Source of the DNA: Streptomyces davaonensis JCM 4913
GTDB lineage: Bacteria; Actinomycetota; Actinomycetes; Streptomycetales; Streptomycetaceae
DNA length: 64,000 nt
Direction of reading: 5' to 3'
NCBI RefSeq assembly: GCF_000349325.1
Contig: NC_020504.1
Span: 372,001 to 436,000 of the forward strand
Positions 9,069 through 17,371 of this stretch are shown piece by piece (the stretch's first letter is position 1; each line of letters begins with the position of its first letter). Under the pieces are notes generated by a model. It ran no database searches. It had not been told where the DNA came from and saw nothing but the letters and a program-made list of their open reading frames with translations. A program made the translations under genes and the position numbers.

Positions 9069-9186
9069 CGACCACGTTGTCCGCGTGCCTCGCGTGCCGT
9101 CCGGTCTCCGCGACGAGATGGACGAGCATCCAGCGGAGGTTGGCGCTGCCGGAGCGGCAGTCGGGGTGGCGGCCGACGTCATCCGA
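9069..9186 (-). pseudogene. DinB/DUF664-like protein fragment
   Basis: Within the otherwise gene-poor interval 8655-9303, the minus strand encodes ANLRWMLVHLVAETGRHARH followed by ADNV. This is the helix and histidine pattern 'LRWVLxHMIEETARHxGHAD' of DUF664/DinB-type actinobacterial proteins. The upstream part is in another frame and the downstream part is not recognisable, so it appears to be a broken remnant. Confidence 0.4.
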
Positions 9187-9303
9187 AGAGGTCGCGGCCA
9201 CGCTCTCGTTGCTCCCGGCGCACCGGTCCTCGTACGACGCACGCGCGGCCGGGAGTGCGCCCCATCCCTTGGAGGGAACCGGATGTGCACCACCGGCCGT
9301 GGT

Positions 9304-10041
9304 TCAGGCCCGGGTGTAGCCGCCGTCGGCGAAGAGTTCGGCGCCGGTGACGAACGACGAGGCGTCCGAAGCCAGGAAGAGGGCGGCCTCGGCGATTTCC
9401 TCGGCATCGGCCAGCCGCCCCAGTGGCACGACGGCCTCGGCGAACTGGTCGACGCCCGGACCCGCGGCGCCCAGCAGGCCAGGGGTCCGCGTGGGTCCCG
9501 GGCTGAGCACGTTGACCCGGAATCGGCGCTCCCGCGACTGCCGGGCCCAGTTGTGCACGAGGTTGCTCACCGCCGCCTTCGAGGCGCTGTAGACCTCGAG
9601 TTGCTCATTGGGCCGCACGCTGTTGCTCGAGCCGACGACCAGGATGGAGGCGTTCTCCGCCAGGAGCGGAAGCGCCTTCTGAACGGTGAACAGTGGGCCC
9701 TTGACGTTGACGGCGAGCGTCAGGTCGACGTCCGCCTCGGTGTGGGCGCCGAGCGCGGCGTCCGCGACGATTGCCGCGTTGGCCACCAGCACGTCGATGC
9801 GTCCGGCCTCCTCGCGGACTCGCGCGTAGAGCGCGTCCAGGTCGGCCAGGACCGAGACGTCGGATCGTACGCCGGTGGCCGCAGGGCCTATCTCCTTGAC
9901 TGCCGCTTCGAGGCGGTCGTTGTCCCGGCCGGTCACGAAGACCCGTGCGCCTTCCTTGACGAAGCGGTGGGCGATGGCCAGCCCGATCCCGCTGGTCCCT
10001 CCGGTGATCACGGCCACCTTCTCCTGAAGCACGCCTGGCAT
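9304..10041 (-). CDS. Short-chain dehydrogenase/reductase
   Basis: This 245-aa classical SDR starts at ATG 10041 (MPGVLQEKVAVITGG). The cofactor motif TGGTSGIG and the structural N-A-A-I motif (LVANAAIV) are present, with catalytic Ser in VVGSSNS and YSASK. The arginine in VTGRDNDR suggests NADPH preference, as in other SDRs. The C-terminal FLASDASSFVTGAELFADGG is the usual family ending. The substrate is unknown. The gene is divergent from a TetR gene across an 84-bp region carrying a repeated operator, so it is probably repressed by it. Confidence 0.9.
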   Translation of the reverse strand: MPGVLQEKVAVITGGTSGIGLAIAHRFVKEGARVFVTGRDNDRLEAAVKEIGPAATGVRSDVSVLADLDALYARVREEAGRIDVLVANAAIVADAALGAHTEADVDLTLAVNVKGPLFTVQKALPLLAENASILVVGSSNSVRPNEQLEVYSASKAAVSNLVHNWARQSRERRFRVNVLSPGPTRTPGLLGAAGPGVDQFAEAVVPLGRLADAEEIAEAALFLASDASSFVTGAELFADGGYTRA

Positions 10042-10063
10042 GTCGAACCCCTTCAGTTGTGGA

Positions 10064-10102
10064 ATGGATCGTCCATAACATAGGCAGTAATGGACGATCG
10101 AG
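10064..10102. promoter_or_regulatory. Paired TetR-type operator between SDR and tetR
   Basis: ATGGATCGTCCAT (10064-10076) is nearly palindromic. ATGGACGATCGAG (10090-10102) repeats its reverse complement at the first ten positions. Two such sites in the divergent intergenic region fit autoregulation by the TetR protein encoded at 10126. Confidence 0.65.
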
Positions 10103-10125
10103 TCAAGAATGGATAGGCTGAGACC

Positions 10126-10767
10126 ATGGCGAGACCGCGCGCATTCGATGAACGCCAAGTCCTGGAGCGGGCCCGGGAACAGTTCTGGGCGACCGGCTAT
10201 GCAGGAACCCGGATGGACGACATCGCCCAGGCGACCGGCCTGGGCAAGGGCAGCCTGTACGGCGCATTCGGCGACAAGGGCAAGCTGTTCCACCGTGTGT
10301 TCGGCGACTGGTGCACCGCAGTCGTTGAGGTGGCCGAAGCGCGGCTGGCAGGTGGCCCGGACTCAGAAGCCTTGGCCCGGCTGTCGGAATACGTGCACCT
10401 CATGGCGGAGAACACGGCCTCCGACACCGAGCGCCGCGGGTGCCTGTTGGCCAAGGGCGCGGCGGAACTGGCTCAGCACGACCCGACGGTCGCCGGACGG
10501 TCGGCCGAGACCATGACGGCACTGCTCACCCTGCTGCGGACGGAGATCAGCGCCGCCCAGCGCCACGGCGACATCGACAGCGCTGCGGATCCTGAGCGGC
10601 TGGCGGCACTGCTGCTGACGGTGGTCCGCGGTATCGAGGCAGTCGGCAAGGCCGGCCTGGACCCGGAGACGCTGCGGAACATTGCAGACACCGCACTGGC
10701 GGTCCTGCCCATGCCCGAGGGACCGAAACGCCCCGCAACCGGGCGCAGTCCGGCCCGCAAGAACTGA
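10126..10767 (+). CDS. TetR-family transcriptional regulator
   Basis: This 213-aa protein starts at ATG 10126 (MARPRAFDERQVLERA). The N-terminal HTH reads GYAGTRMDDIAQATGLGKGSL followed by YGAFGDKGKLF, a standard TetR recognition helix. The remainder is helical with MAENTASDTERRGCLLAKGA, typical of the TetR C-terminal domain in which 'RRGCLL' is frequent. It likely represses the divergent SDR gene and itself from the repeated sites upstream. The ligand is unknown. An IS701 remnant lies directly downstream. Confidence 0.92.
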   Translation: MARPRAFDERQVLERAREQFWATGYAGTRMDDIAQATGLGKGSLYGAFGDKGKLFHRVFGDWCTAVVEVAEARLAGGPDSEALARLSEYVHLMAENTASDTERRGCLLAKGAAELAQHDPTVAGRSAETMTALLTLLRTEISAAQRHGDIDSAADPERLAALLLTVVRGIEAVGKAGLDPETLRNIADTALAVLPMPEGPKRPATGRSPARKN

Positions 10768-10815
10768 CTTGGTGCCATCACGGCCGCATGATCCGCCGGA
10801 TAGTGCTGGTGCTCG

Positions 10816-11157
10816 TTAGGTTCTGGCTCTGTTTCTGCCTGCGGTGAGTGGGCGGCCGCAGGTGGTGCAGGTGCCGTCCCAGCGCCGCAGCAGGTCCTGT
10901 AGCGCGTGGAGGACTTGGTAGAGGGTCAGGCTGTGGTGTGGACTCTGGGGTCGTGGCGCCGCAGGGTGACGAAGGCCTGTGCGGCGGTGACGTGGTGGTG
11001 CCAGCCCCGCCAGGTGCGGCCCTCGAAGTGGTCCAGGCCCAGGCCGTGTTTGAGCTCGCGGTAGTCGTGCTCGATGCGCCGGCGCGTCTTCGCCCACCGC
11101 ACCAGGTCAGCGGTCGGTGTGGAAGGCGGAGGCCGGACGGCGCCGAATACGACGCTC
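10816..11157 (-). pseudogene. IS701-family transposase C-terminal remnant
   Basis: On the minus strand one frame encodes RWAKTRRRIEHDYRELKHGL, then DHFEGRTWRGWHHHVTAAQ. This is the C-terminal catalytic glutamate region of one IS701 branch, where 'RIEHDYRELKxxLGLDHFEGRTWxGWHHH' is highly conserved. The final part (LYQVLHALQDLLRRWDGTC plus TTC) is in a second frame. The catalytic aspartates and the N-terminus are missing. The fragment abuts the stop codon of the LysR gene (11159), so a deletion or insertion endpoint lies there. Confidence 0.75.
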
Positions 11158-11158
11158 C

Positions 11159-12052
11159 TCACATGGCCAGCGCGGTTCGCGCCAGTCCGCGCAGCCAGGC
11201 GTGGGCGTGGTCGGTGTCGTAGCGCTGATGCCACGACAGGTATATCGGTGCTGACGGCAGTTCGAGCGGGAGGGGGAGCACGGCCAGGCCCAGGTCGGCG
11301 ACCGCGGAGCGCGTGGTGGCTTCGGGGACGCTGATCAGGAGATCGGAGCCGCGCGCGAACTCCAGCGCGGCCGCTTCCGTGGGCGCGGTAGCCACCACGC
11401 GGCGAGTGAGGCCGAGCCGCGCGAGGGCGTCGTCGAGGGCATTGCTGAGGTTTCCGCGCCGCGAGACGGTGACGTGCTCAGCATCGGCGTACTGCTCTGC
11501 GGTGACGGTCCTGATGCGGGTGAGGGGGTGTCCCTGCCGCACGACGATGACGAGGCGACTCTCGCCCACGTTCTCGGCACGGATGTCCGGTGCGCTCGGG
11601 CGGTTGGCGTTCGCCTCCAGGTCGACCTCGCCGCGCCGCAACTCGGGGGTGTCGATGCTCGATTCCGCGATGAAGCGCAATCGCACGCCCGGCGCCTGTC
11701 CGCGCACGGCCGCGAGCAGTGCGGGGCCACTCAGGGCGATGAGGGAGTCGTGCCAGCGGAGTGTGAAGGTGCGCTCCAGTGTTGCCAGATCGAGTTCACG
11801 GCTCGGTGCCAGCACCCCTTGGACCTGGTGCAGCAGCTCGTGCACCTGTTCCCGGACGGCGATCGCGTACGGCGTCGGGGTCATCGTGCGGCCGGTGCGC
11901 ACCAGGATCTGATCCCCCGTCGTGCGCCGGATGCGGCCCAGACTCCGGCTCATCGCGGGGGCGGTGACGTGCATGCGCGCGGCAGCCCCGGCCACACTCC
12001 CCTCCTCCAGCAGCGCGTCGAGCGCAGCGAGCAGGTTCAAATCCAATTGCAT
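11159..12052 (-). CDS. LysR-family transcriptional regulator
   Basis: This 297-aa protein starts at ATG 12052 (MQLDLNLLAALDALL). The winged HTH is EGSVAGAAARMHVTAPAMSR followed by SLGRIRRTTGDQILVRTGRT, the LysR signature. The effector domain follows, with FTLRWHDSL, RRGEVDLEA and HPLTRIRTVTAEQY. It is divergent from an inositol-phosphatase-like gene, the usual LysR arrangement, across a 139-bp gap. The 3' end touches a transposase remnant but the reading frame looks complete (RGLARTALAM then stop). Confidence 0.92.
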   Translation of the reverse strand: MQLDLNLLAALDALLEEGSVAGAAARMHVTAPAMSRSLGRIRRTTGDQILVRTGRTMTPTPYAIAVREQVHELLHQVQGVLAPSRELDLATLERTFTLRWHDSLIALSGPALLAAVRGQAPGVRLRFIAESSIDTPELRRGEVDLEANANRPSAPDIRAENVGESRLVIVVRQGHPLTRIRTVTAEQYADAEHVTVSRRGNLSNALDDALARLGLTRRVVATAPTEAAALEFARGSDLLISVPEATTRSAVADLGLAVLPLPLELPSAPIYLSWHQRYDTDHAHAWLRGLARTALAM

Positions 12053-12191
12053 GCGAGTAATCCTAGCCGTGCTTTACATGCATTTGAAGTTAATGACCGG
12101 GCTGCATACCGTTGAGGCGAAAGCGCAAGAAGCAAAGCGCAGTTCGGTCCCCGACCGGCCCAATCACCCCTCCTCACACGGGAGTACAGCC

Positions 12192-13010
12192 ATGTCCGAA
12201 ACACTTCAGACCACTGACGTCGCCGCCTCTGACGCCGACCTGCTCCGGGAGACCGCGATCGCCGTGCGCGCGGCCGGTTCGGCGCTGCGCGAACGCTTCG
12301 GCGAGGTGGTCCGCTACCAGACCCGCGAAGAGCTGATGCGCGCACTCGCCGCCAACGACGACACGGCCCTCGACGTTCTGCGCCCCCGCCTCACGCGCCT
12401 GCGCCCGGACGCCGGCTGGGTGGAGAACGAACTGGATGGCGGGGCGCTGCCGCCCGGCGAATGGTGGGTCGTGGATCCGGCCGAAGGCAACGTCAACCAC
12501 CTGCACGCCCTGCCGGATTGGGCGGTGACCGCCACCCTCGTGCGGGAGAACCAGCCGGTGCTCACCGCGGTCCACCTGCCGTTGACCGGCGAGACCTATA
12601 CCGCGCTCACCGGCGCGGGCGCCCACGTCGACGGCCGGCCGCTGCACGTCTCCCAGACCGCGGACCTCGGCCTGAGCATCGTGGCCACCAGCCAGGCCCG
12701 GCCGGACGAGGACGAAAAGGTCGTGCGGCGCGTCGGCTCCTCGATCACCGCGATGCTCTTCGACGCGCTCGTCGTCCGCACTGCCGTGCCCGCGACCCTG
12801 CACCTGCTGAACGTAGCCGCCGGCCGGATCGACGCCTTCTGGCAGTTCGCCGGCGCCCGCGCGGACCTGCTGCCCGGGGCGCTGCTCGTCACCGAGGCCG
12901 GCGGACAGATCTCCGACGCCGAGGGCCGCCCCTGGACCCCGCAGAGCGAGAGCCTCCTGGCCGCCGCGCCCGGCGTCCACGCCGCGGCCGTCGCCACGCT
13001 CTCACGCTGA
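12192..13010 (+). CDS. Inositol monophosphatase-family protein with altered metal motif
   Basis: This 272-aa protein starts at ATG 12192 (MSETLQTTDVAAS). It follows the IMPase fold: WVENELDG, then WWVVDPAEGNVNHLHALPDW where the family has 'WxIDPIDGTxNF', and a C-terminal ARADLLPGALLVTEAGGQIS equal to 'WDxAAGxLLVxEAGG'. The second metal-binding aspartate of DPIDGT is glutamate here (DPAEGN) and threonine is asparagine. Activity on inositol phosphate, 3'-phosphoadenosine phosphate or a sugar phosphate is therefore uncertain. It is followed 41 bp later by a reductase gene and is divergent from LysR, so a two-gene operon under LysR control is likely. Confidence 0.8.
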   Translation: MSETLQTTDVAASDADLLRETAIAVRAAGSALRERFGEVVRYQTREELMRALAANDDTALDVLRPRLTRLRPDAGWVENELDGGALPPGEWWVVDPAEGNVNHLHALPDWAVTATLVRENQPVLTAVHLPLTGETYTALTGAGAHVDGRPLHVSQTADLGLSIVATSQARPDEDEKVVRRVGSSITAMLFDALVVRTAVPATLHLLNVAAGRIDAFWQFAGARADLLPGALLVTEAGGQISDAEGRPWTPQSESLLAAAPGVHAAAVATLSR

Positions 13011-13051
13011 CCGCACACCACAACCTGCACGCACGGAAGGACCAGATCATC

Positions 13052-13648
13052 ATGACCACGATCGCAGTTCTCGGAAACGGCCGCGTCGGCGGCAACCTGG
13101 CCACAGCCCTCACCCGGGCAGGGCATGAGGTGACCGTGGCGGGCCGCGCGCCGGGCGCCGCCGCCGACGCTGCCCGGACAGCCCGGATCGTCATCAACGC
13201 CACCCCGGGCGCCGGCTCGCTGGACCGGCTCGCTGCCCTGCGCGAGGAACTGCGCGACAAGATCCTCGTCGACGTTTCCAACGCCACCACCGACGGACCA
13301 GACGGACTGCCCGCCGACCTGATCTATCCCGGCTCAAGCCTCGCCGAGCAACTCCAGGAAGCCCTCCCCGAAACACGCATCGTCAAGACACTCAACACCA
13401 TGCTCTTCCCCGTGATGACCGCGCCGGCCACGCTCCCCCAGACACCGACCGCGTTCCTCTCCGGCGAGGACCCGCAGGCCAAGCAGACCGTCCGCGAACT
13501 GCTCACCGACCTCGGCTGGCGCAAGGAGTGGATCACTGATCTCGGCGGGATCCAGACCGCCCGCGCCACGGAGGCGGCGATACTGTTCGTGCCGCACGTG
13601 ATTCGGTCCAACGGACTCGCGCCCTTCGCGATCTCGATCGCCCGATGA
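13052..13648 (+). CDS. NADP-dependent oxidoreductase of the F420-reductase-like (FNO/NADP_oxidored) family
   Basis: This 198-aa protein starts at ATG 13052 behind GGAAGGACC. The N-terminal Rossmann motif is IAVLGNGRVGGNLATALTRA, and VINATPGAGSLDRL and KILVDVSNA follow, as in coenzyme-F420:NADP oxidoreductase-like proteins. The C-terminal half holds RIVKTLNTM and WRKEWITDLGGIQTARATE, also family-typical. Whether F420 is used cannot be told. A related but broken copy lies at 41576-42147. It probably shares a transcript with the upstream IMPase-like gene. Confidence 0.85.
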   Translation: MTTIAVLGNGRVGGNLATALTRAGHEVTVAGRAPGAAADAARTARIVINATPGAGSLDRLAALREELRDKILVDVSNATTDGPDGLPADLIYPGSSLAEQLQEALPETRIVKTLNTMLFPVMTAPATLPQTPTAFLSGEDPQAKQTVRELLTDLGWRKEWITDLGGIQTARATEAAILFVPHVIRSNGLAPFAISIAR

Positions 13649-13670
13649 AGTACTGATCCGGCATCGCTGG

Positions 13671-14039
13671 TCAGGCTGCCTGGCAGTAGCCGTCCGCGCC
13701 GGGGCTGTCGCCACGCAGCGGGCTGAAGTCGACGTCCAGGTGCGGGTCGTACGCCTCGGGCCCAAGGCCGAGTTCGTGGGTGGGGTACTCACCGAAGCGG
13801 CGGATGTGCTCGGTCAGGCACGGCGAGATGTGGGTCAGGTCCTCGGGGTCGACGCCGTGGCCCTCCTCCGGGAGCTGCCCGAGGGGTCGTTGTCGGTGAT
13901 GACGCCAGTTGCCGAAGCCAATCCACTGAGAGAAGCCCTTGAGCGCCTCGACCTTGTTCGTGGCCGAGATGGCCCGCCGGCATAGCGGGGCATCCGAGAG
14001 ATAGCGCAGCTCTTGGGAGGTGCGCCCCTGGCCCGCGGT
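13671..14039 (-). pseudogene. Tn3-family transposase C-terminal remnant with internal deletion
   Basis: One minus frame ending at the stop at 13671 encodes SQELRYLSDAPLCRRAISAT, then NKVEALKGFSQWIGFGN, then directly GVDPEDLTHISPCLTEHIRR and FGEYPTHELGLGPEAYDPHL. These are successive conserved pieces of Tn3-type transposase C-termini. The stretch normally separating 'FGNDG...' from '...DPED' is missing, so there is an in-frame deletion of several dozen codons as well as loss of the N-terminus. Confidence 0.75.
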
Positions 14040-14080
14040 CGCCGTGGGACCCCTGTTCAGCCGGGGACGGGCGCCACTGG

Positions 14081-14581
14081 TCAGCGGAGGTGGACGGCGT
14101 GGGCGCAGCCGTCATGGATGCGGCTGGAGACGGTCGAGCCTCCGGATGGGCTGCCCTGGTCGTACGGCTGTGTCGCTGCGCCCGGCTTGATGAGCTGGTC
14201 GCAGGCGGGGCACACGCTGTAGCCGGACAGCGTCATGTGGTGGTCGCACAGGGCCATCACCGACCTGGCGAGCCTGCGCACATACGCGGCGGCATCGGAT
14301 GGCCCCGGCCCGGGAACGGCGTCCAGCTTGCCGCGGGCCTCGCGGACGCAGGCGAGCGCGACATAGCGCGGGATGTCGTCGTCAGGCAGGTGCGCGGCGG
14401 CTCGCTCGACCTCCGAGATGAGCATCTGCATGCCGTGGCGCAGCGACCGGGTCAGCGTCTCCAGCGTGGCCCGGTCGGTGGGGGTCACCTCGGGCGGCAG
14501 CACCTCGGCCACGGTCGCGCGCATCGCGGCGATGTCCACCGGCGGGGCATCGGGGGCGGCAGGGGGCTCGGGCATGGTCAC
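14081..14581 (-). CDS. DUF6415-like Streptomyces protein
   Basis: This 166-aa protein starts at ATG 14581 (MTMPEPPAAPDAPPVDIA). It has a helical middle (LRHGMQMLISEVERAAA, YVRRLARSVMALCDHH) and a C-terminal CPACDQLIKPG motif, a possible half zinc ribbon. I associate this layout with the Streptomyces family DUF6415, seen beside XRE regulators; the family assignment is from memory. Its start overlaps the stop of the upstream gene (ATGA at 14578-14581), so the two are translationally coupled. The function is unknown. Confidence 0.65.
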   Translation of the reverse strand: MTMPEPPAAPDAPPVDIAAMRATVAEVLPPEVTPTDRATLETLTRSLRHGMQMLISEVERAAAHLPDDDIPRYVALACVREARGKLDAVPGPGPSDAAAYVRRLARSVMALCDHHMTLSGYSVCPACDQLIKPGAATQPYDQGSPSGGSTVSSRIHDGCAHAVHLR

Positions 14582-15117
14582 GACTCGGCCTCACAGTCCG
14601 CATCGGTCAGGCAGCCGGCCACCATGACGAACGTCAGCACATCCGAGGTCCTGCACAGCCAGCCCGGCCGGGTGACGGGCACCGCCCAGTACGAGCCCCA
14701 GGCATGCCCCTCCAGCCCGGTCACATCGGTGCGGGGTACACCCAGGTAGGTGCCGTCACCGAGACAGGCCGCGGCCGGCGCCCGCCAGAGGCGGGCGGTG
14801 CCGGGCGGCACGAGGGCGTAGTAACGGCGGCCCGCGGGGTCGTGGATGACCGGCCGGCCGTTGAAGATCCAGCCGAGCCAGCCACTCACCGTGGACGGGT
14901 CGCTCACTTCGGCCACCCCATGGACGAGATGCTCAGGGATGCGGACCGCATCGAAGAGCTTCCCCAGCGGGATCAGGGCAAGCCGGCACTCACCGTCCCA
15001 CTCCTGGTACACCGCTTCAGGCGAGGAGTGCGCAGAGGCAATCCACGCTTCAACTCCGCCTGACGGAAGCGGGCTCGGTGGTGTTAACGCCCCACTGCGG
15101 GCCGTACTGTTCGTCAT
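14578..15117 (-). CDS. Conserved hypothetical protein, coupled to DUF6415-like gene
   Basis: This 179-aa protein starts at ATG 15117 (MTNSTARSGALTPPSP). Recognisable stretches include YQEWDGECRLALIPLGKLFD, VIHDPAGRRYYALVPPGTA and HAWGSYWAVPVTRPGWLC. Together they suggest a small globular protein of the kind found next to Streptomyces XRE/flavoprotein modules (plasmid- or conjugation-associated hypotheticals). No catalytic motif is clear. It is the first gene of a two-gene unit with the DUF6415-like gene, and the XRE/TPR gene starts the same minus-strand block upstream. Confidence 0.6.
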   Translation of the reverse strand: MTNSTARSGALTPPSPLPSGGVEAWIASAHSSPEAVYQEWDGECRLALIPLGKLFDAVRIPEHLVHGVAEVSDPSTVSGWLGWIFNGRPVIHDPAGRRYYALVPPGTARLWRAPAAACLGDGTYLGVPRTDVTGLEGHAWGSYWAVPVTRPGWLCRTSDVLTFVMVAGCLTDADCEAES

Positions 15118-15354
15118 GTTGACGCTCCCTCACGGGTTCGAGCGTTGGCCAGCCCCGGAGTCGTTCACGCGGCTGCCGGGGCGCACCTCGCGACGACTCC
15201 ACAGGTCACGCCGGCGCGTCTGCCGGTGCCCTAGGGCATGCGGAGCACGCGCCATCGCGCTGCCTGTGCCTCGTCGTTGACCAGGTGTAAGAACAGCGTG
15301 ACGCTACGAGAGGGGATGAACTCTCACAGTTCTGTGAGAGTTGTGAGTGTCCGC

Positions 15355-16539
15355 TTAAAGACCGACCCAGGCGGCCATGTGATTGAGGGTGTCCGGGGTT
15401 CGCCGGGACATGTGCACGAGACCCGTAATAGTGTCGCGGGCGGCAGGGTGGTACCGGGTCTGCTCGGGAGCCAGACGCCGCGCCTCAACAAGCGACTTCA
15501 GCGCGGACGCGGTGTGCCCGGTCTCCATCTCGGTGCGGGCCTGGTCGATGAGGAAGTGCGCACGACGGGAGGTGGCGAGCTGCGGCGGCAGCTTGATCTT
15601 CCGTGCCTGCTTCAGCGCGTCGTCGTACAGACGCATCTCCAGGGCGGCGGACATCCGGTGCAGGGCCACGTTGGACGGACCGAAGCTCAGCCAGTGAACA
15701 TCGGAGGCGTCACCGATCCGCCTGGCGATTTTCCTGGCTTCGCTGATGTGCAGGACGACTGCCCCGACGTCCTCTGCACGGGCCGCGATGACGGAGCCGC
15801 CGAGGTGGAGTTGGCCGGTGACCGCCAAAGCTTCGCGTGTGATCTCCGCCTGCCCGACGATGGTGTGTCCTGAGGAGACGAGCCGCTGCCCGATCTGGTA
15901 CTCGCCCTCACGGAAGTACACCAACGCCCGCATGTACTGGCGGACCGCGCCGAGACACGGGTCGGAGGCACGTTCGGCTGCCCACGCCATCCGGTCCAGG
16001 GCGACGGCCGAAAGGTCGTAGTAGCCGAGCTTCACGCAGATGTCGTGTGCCGTCCGGTAGAGCGAGGCGAGCGCCTGCCACAGCTGGGTGGAGGGGGCCG
16101 ACCACGCGGTGTTCGTGAGCTCAGCGATCAGGGTGGGAAGCTTGCGGGCCGCGTTCCGCAGATGCGTGGCGCGGACTTCTTCGCACAACTGGTCCGCTCC
16201 GGCGATAAGTTGTTCTGCTGGCCGTACAGTCAGGTCCGGGTTGGGCCCGAGGTCGTACAAATCGAGAGACTCACGGATCGGTCGTACGAGTTCTGCAAGC
16301 CGGTCACGTTGTAGTTCGGTCACGTACGGCTGGCCGGTCAGGACGGTCACATCGACGCTCAGAGCCTTGGCACACGCAGCGACGAAATCGGCTGTGGCCG
16401 GCCGGGCGCCGCATTCGACCTGGGTGAGCAGGCTGTACGAGTACGGCAGCAGATCGGCGAATTGGCGTTGTGTGAGCCTGGCCATTTTGCGCTGTTCCGC
16501 GATCCGTGCGCCCGTGTGGTTGTCGTCCAGCGTGGGCAT
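15355..16539 (-). CDS. XRE-family regulator with C-terminal helical-repeat (TPR-like) domain
   Basis: This 394-aa protein starts at ATG 16539 (MPTLDDNHTGARIAEQRKMA) behind GGAGA at 16544-16548; the longer frame lacks an RBS. The N-terminal HTH_XRE is RIAEQRKMARLTQRQFADLL followed by YSYSLLTQVECGARPATADF. Residues from about 150 onward are paired helices such as LWQALASLYRTAHDICVKLG and LDRMAWAAERASDPC, typical of the TPR domains of Streptomyces XRE regulators. It is divergent from a flavoprotein gene 91 bp away, a recurring Streptomyces pair, and likely regulates it. Confidence 0.9.
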   Translation of the reverse strand: MPTLDDNHTGARIAEQRKMARLTQRQFADLLPYSYSLLTQVECGARPATADFVAACAKALSVDVTVLTGQPYVTELQRDRLAELVRPIRESLDLYDLGPNPDLTVRPAEQLIAGADQLCEEVRATHLRNAARKLPTLIAELTNTAWSAPSTQLWQALASLYRTAHDICVKLGYYDLSAVALDRMAWAAERASDPCLGAVRQYMRALVYFREGEYQIGQRLVSSGHTIVGQAEITREALAVTGQLHLGGSVIAARAEDVGAVVLHISEARKIARRIGDASDVHWLSFGPSNVALHRMSAALEMRLYDDALKQARKIKLPPQLATSRRAHFLIDQARTEMETGHTASALKSLVEARRLAPEQTRYHPAARDTITGLVHMSRRTPDTLNHMAAWVGL

Positions 16540-16630
16540 ACTGGTCTCCGTTCTAAGCAGCCACTTGGAACAGTACCCGCCCCCGACTCCCATCAGAGCG
16601 GGGGGCGGTTGCATGTGGTCGGATAGGGAC

Positions 16631-17176
16631 ATGACGACTGATCGCGTGCTCTACCTGTTCGGCTCGGCAGCCCCACCAGTCTTCGACGTCGACAGGGTGA
16701 TCCAGCAGGCTCAGGCCCGTGGCTTCGACGTGTGCATGGGCCTCACCCCCACAGCCGCGCGCTGGCTGACCCCCCAGCTGGCCGAGTTGGAGCTGCTCAC
16801 CGGGCACCCCGTGCGCAGCGAGTACAAGATGCCTGGCGAGCCAGACGTGTGGCCCAAGGCGGACGTGATCGCACTGGCCCCGGCCACCTTCAACACCATC
16901 AACTCGTGGGCGCTGGGGCTCACCCACGACTTCGTGGTGGGTGTCGTCGCGGAGGGCATCGGCAAGGGCATCCCCATGGTGACGATGCCGTGTGTGAACG
17001 CGGCGTACGTGCGGCACACGCGGTTCGAGCGCAGCGTCACCGAACTGCGGGACATGGGCGTCCAGGTGCTGTACGGGGAGAGCGGGTTTGTGCCGAACCT
17101 GCCCGGCCAGGGCAAACCCAAGGAGTACCCCTGGCACTTGGTCCTCGACGCGGCGCAGGAACTCTCGCAGTCCTGA
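16631..17176 (+). CDS. Flavoprotein (phosphopantothenoylcysteine-decarboxylase-like family)
   Basis: This 181-aa protein starts at ATG 16631 behind GGATAGGG. It begins RVLYLFGSAAPPVFDVDRVI and continues VWPKADVIALAPATFNTINS, the PAPANTFNK-like motif that binds the FMN phosphate in the HFCD/flavoprotein family. A VMPCVNA-like stretch (MVTMPCVNAAYV) follows, matching the 'MNxxM' substrate clamp region. Members decarboxylate cysteine-derived groups or act as regulators' partners; the Streptomyces type next to an XRE regulator has no assigned substrate. A strong hairpin follows the stop. Confidence 0.88.
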   Translation: MTTDRVLYLFGSAAPPVFDVDRVIQQAQARGFDVCMGLTPTAARWLTPQLAELELLTGHPVRSEYKMPGEPDVWPKADVIALAPATFNTINSWALGLTHDFVVGVVAEGIGKGIPMVTMPCVNAAYVRHTRFERSVTELRDMGVQVLYGESGFVPNLPGQGKPKEYPWHLVLDAAQELSQS

Positions 17177-17198
17177 CCAAGGCCTCCGCGAGCCCGAG

Positions 17199-17222
17199 CC
17201 CCTGCTGCCGAAGCAGCAGGGG
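17199..17222 (+). terminator. Rho-independent-like terminator of flavoprotein gene
   Basis: CCCCTGCTGC (17199-17208), the loop CGAA and GCAGCAGGGG (17213-17222) form a perfect 10-bp stem with a stable tetraloop, 22 bp after the stop codon. There is no T-tract, which is common for Streptomyces terminators. Confidence 0.8.
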
Positions 17223-17235
17223 CCGCGTGGCTCAG

Positions 17236-17371
17236 TACTCCAGCAGGACTTCGCTGCCTGACCTGGTCATTGCCGGGTGGCGGGAGTGCAGCGGGGCTTC
17301 GAACGTGCGGTGGCGGTCTCACGGAGACCGCCCCTCGATCGTGCGACAACGCCGCAGGTAGCGACAGCGGC
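17236..17371. repeat. Left terminal inverted repeat of the IS701 element
   Basis: About 136 bp that pairs imperfectly with 18494-18629. The outer 33 bp match at 26 positions. The inner part includes a shared ACCGCCCCTCGATCGTGCG tract. The repeat overlaps the 3' end of the transposase reading frame. Confidence 0.7.
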
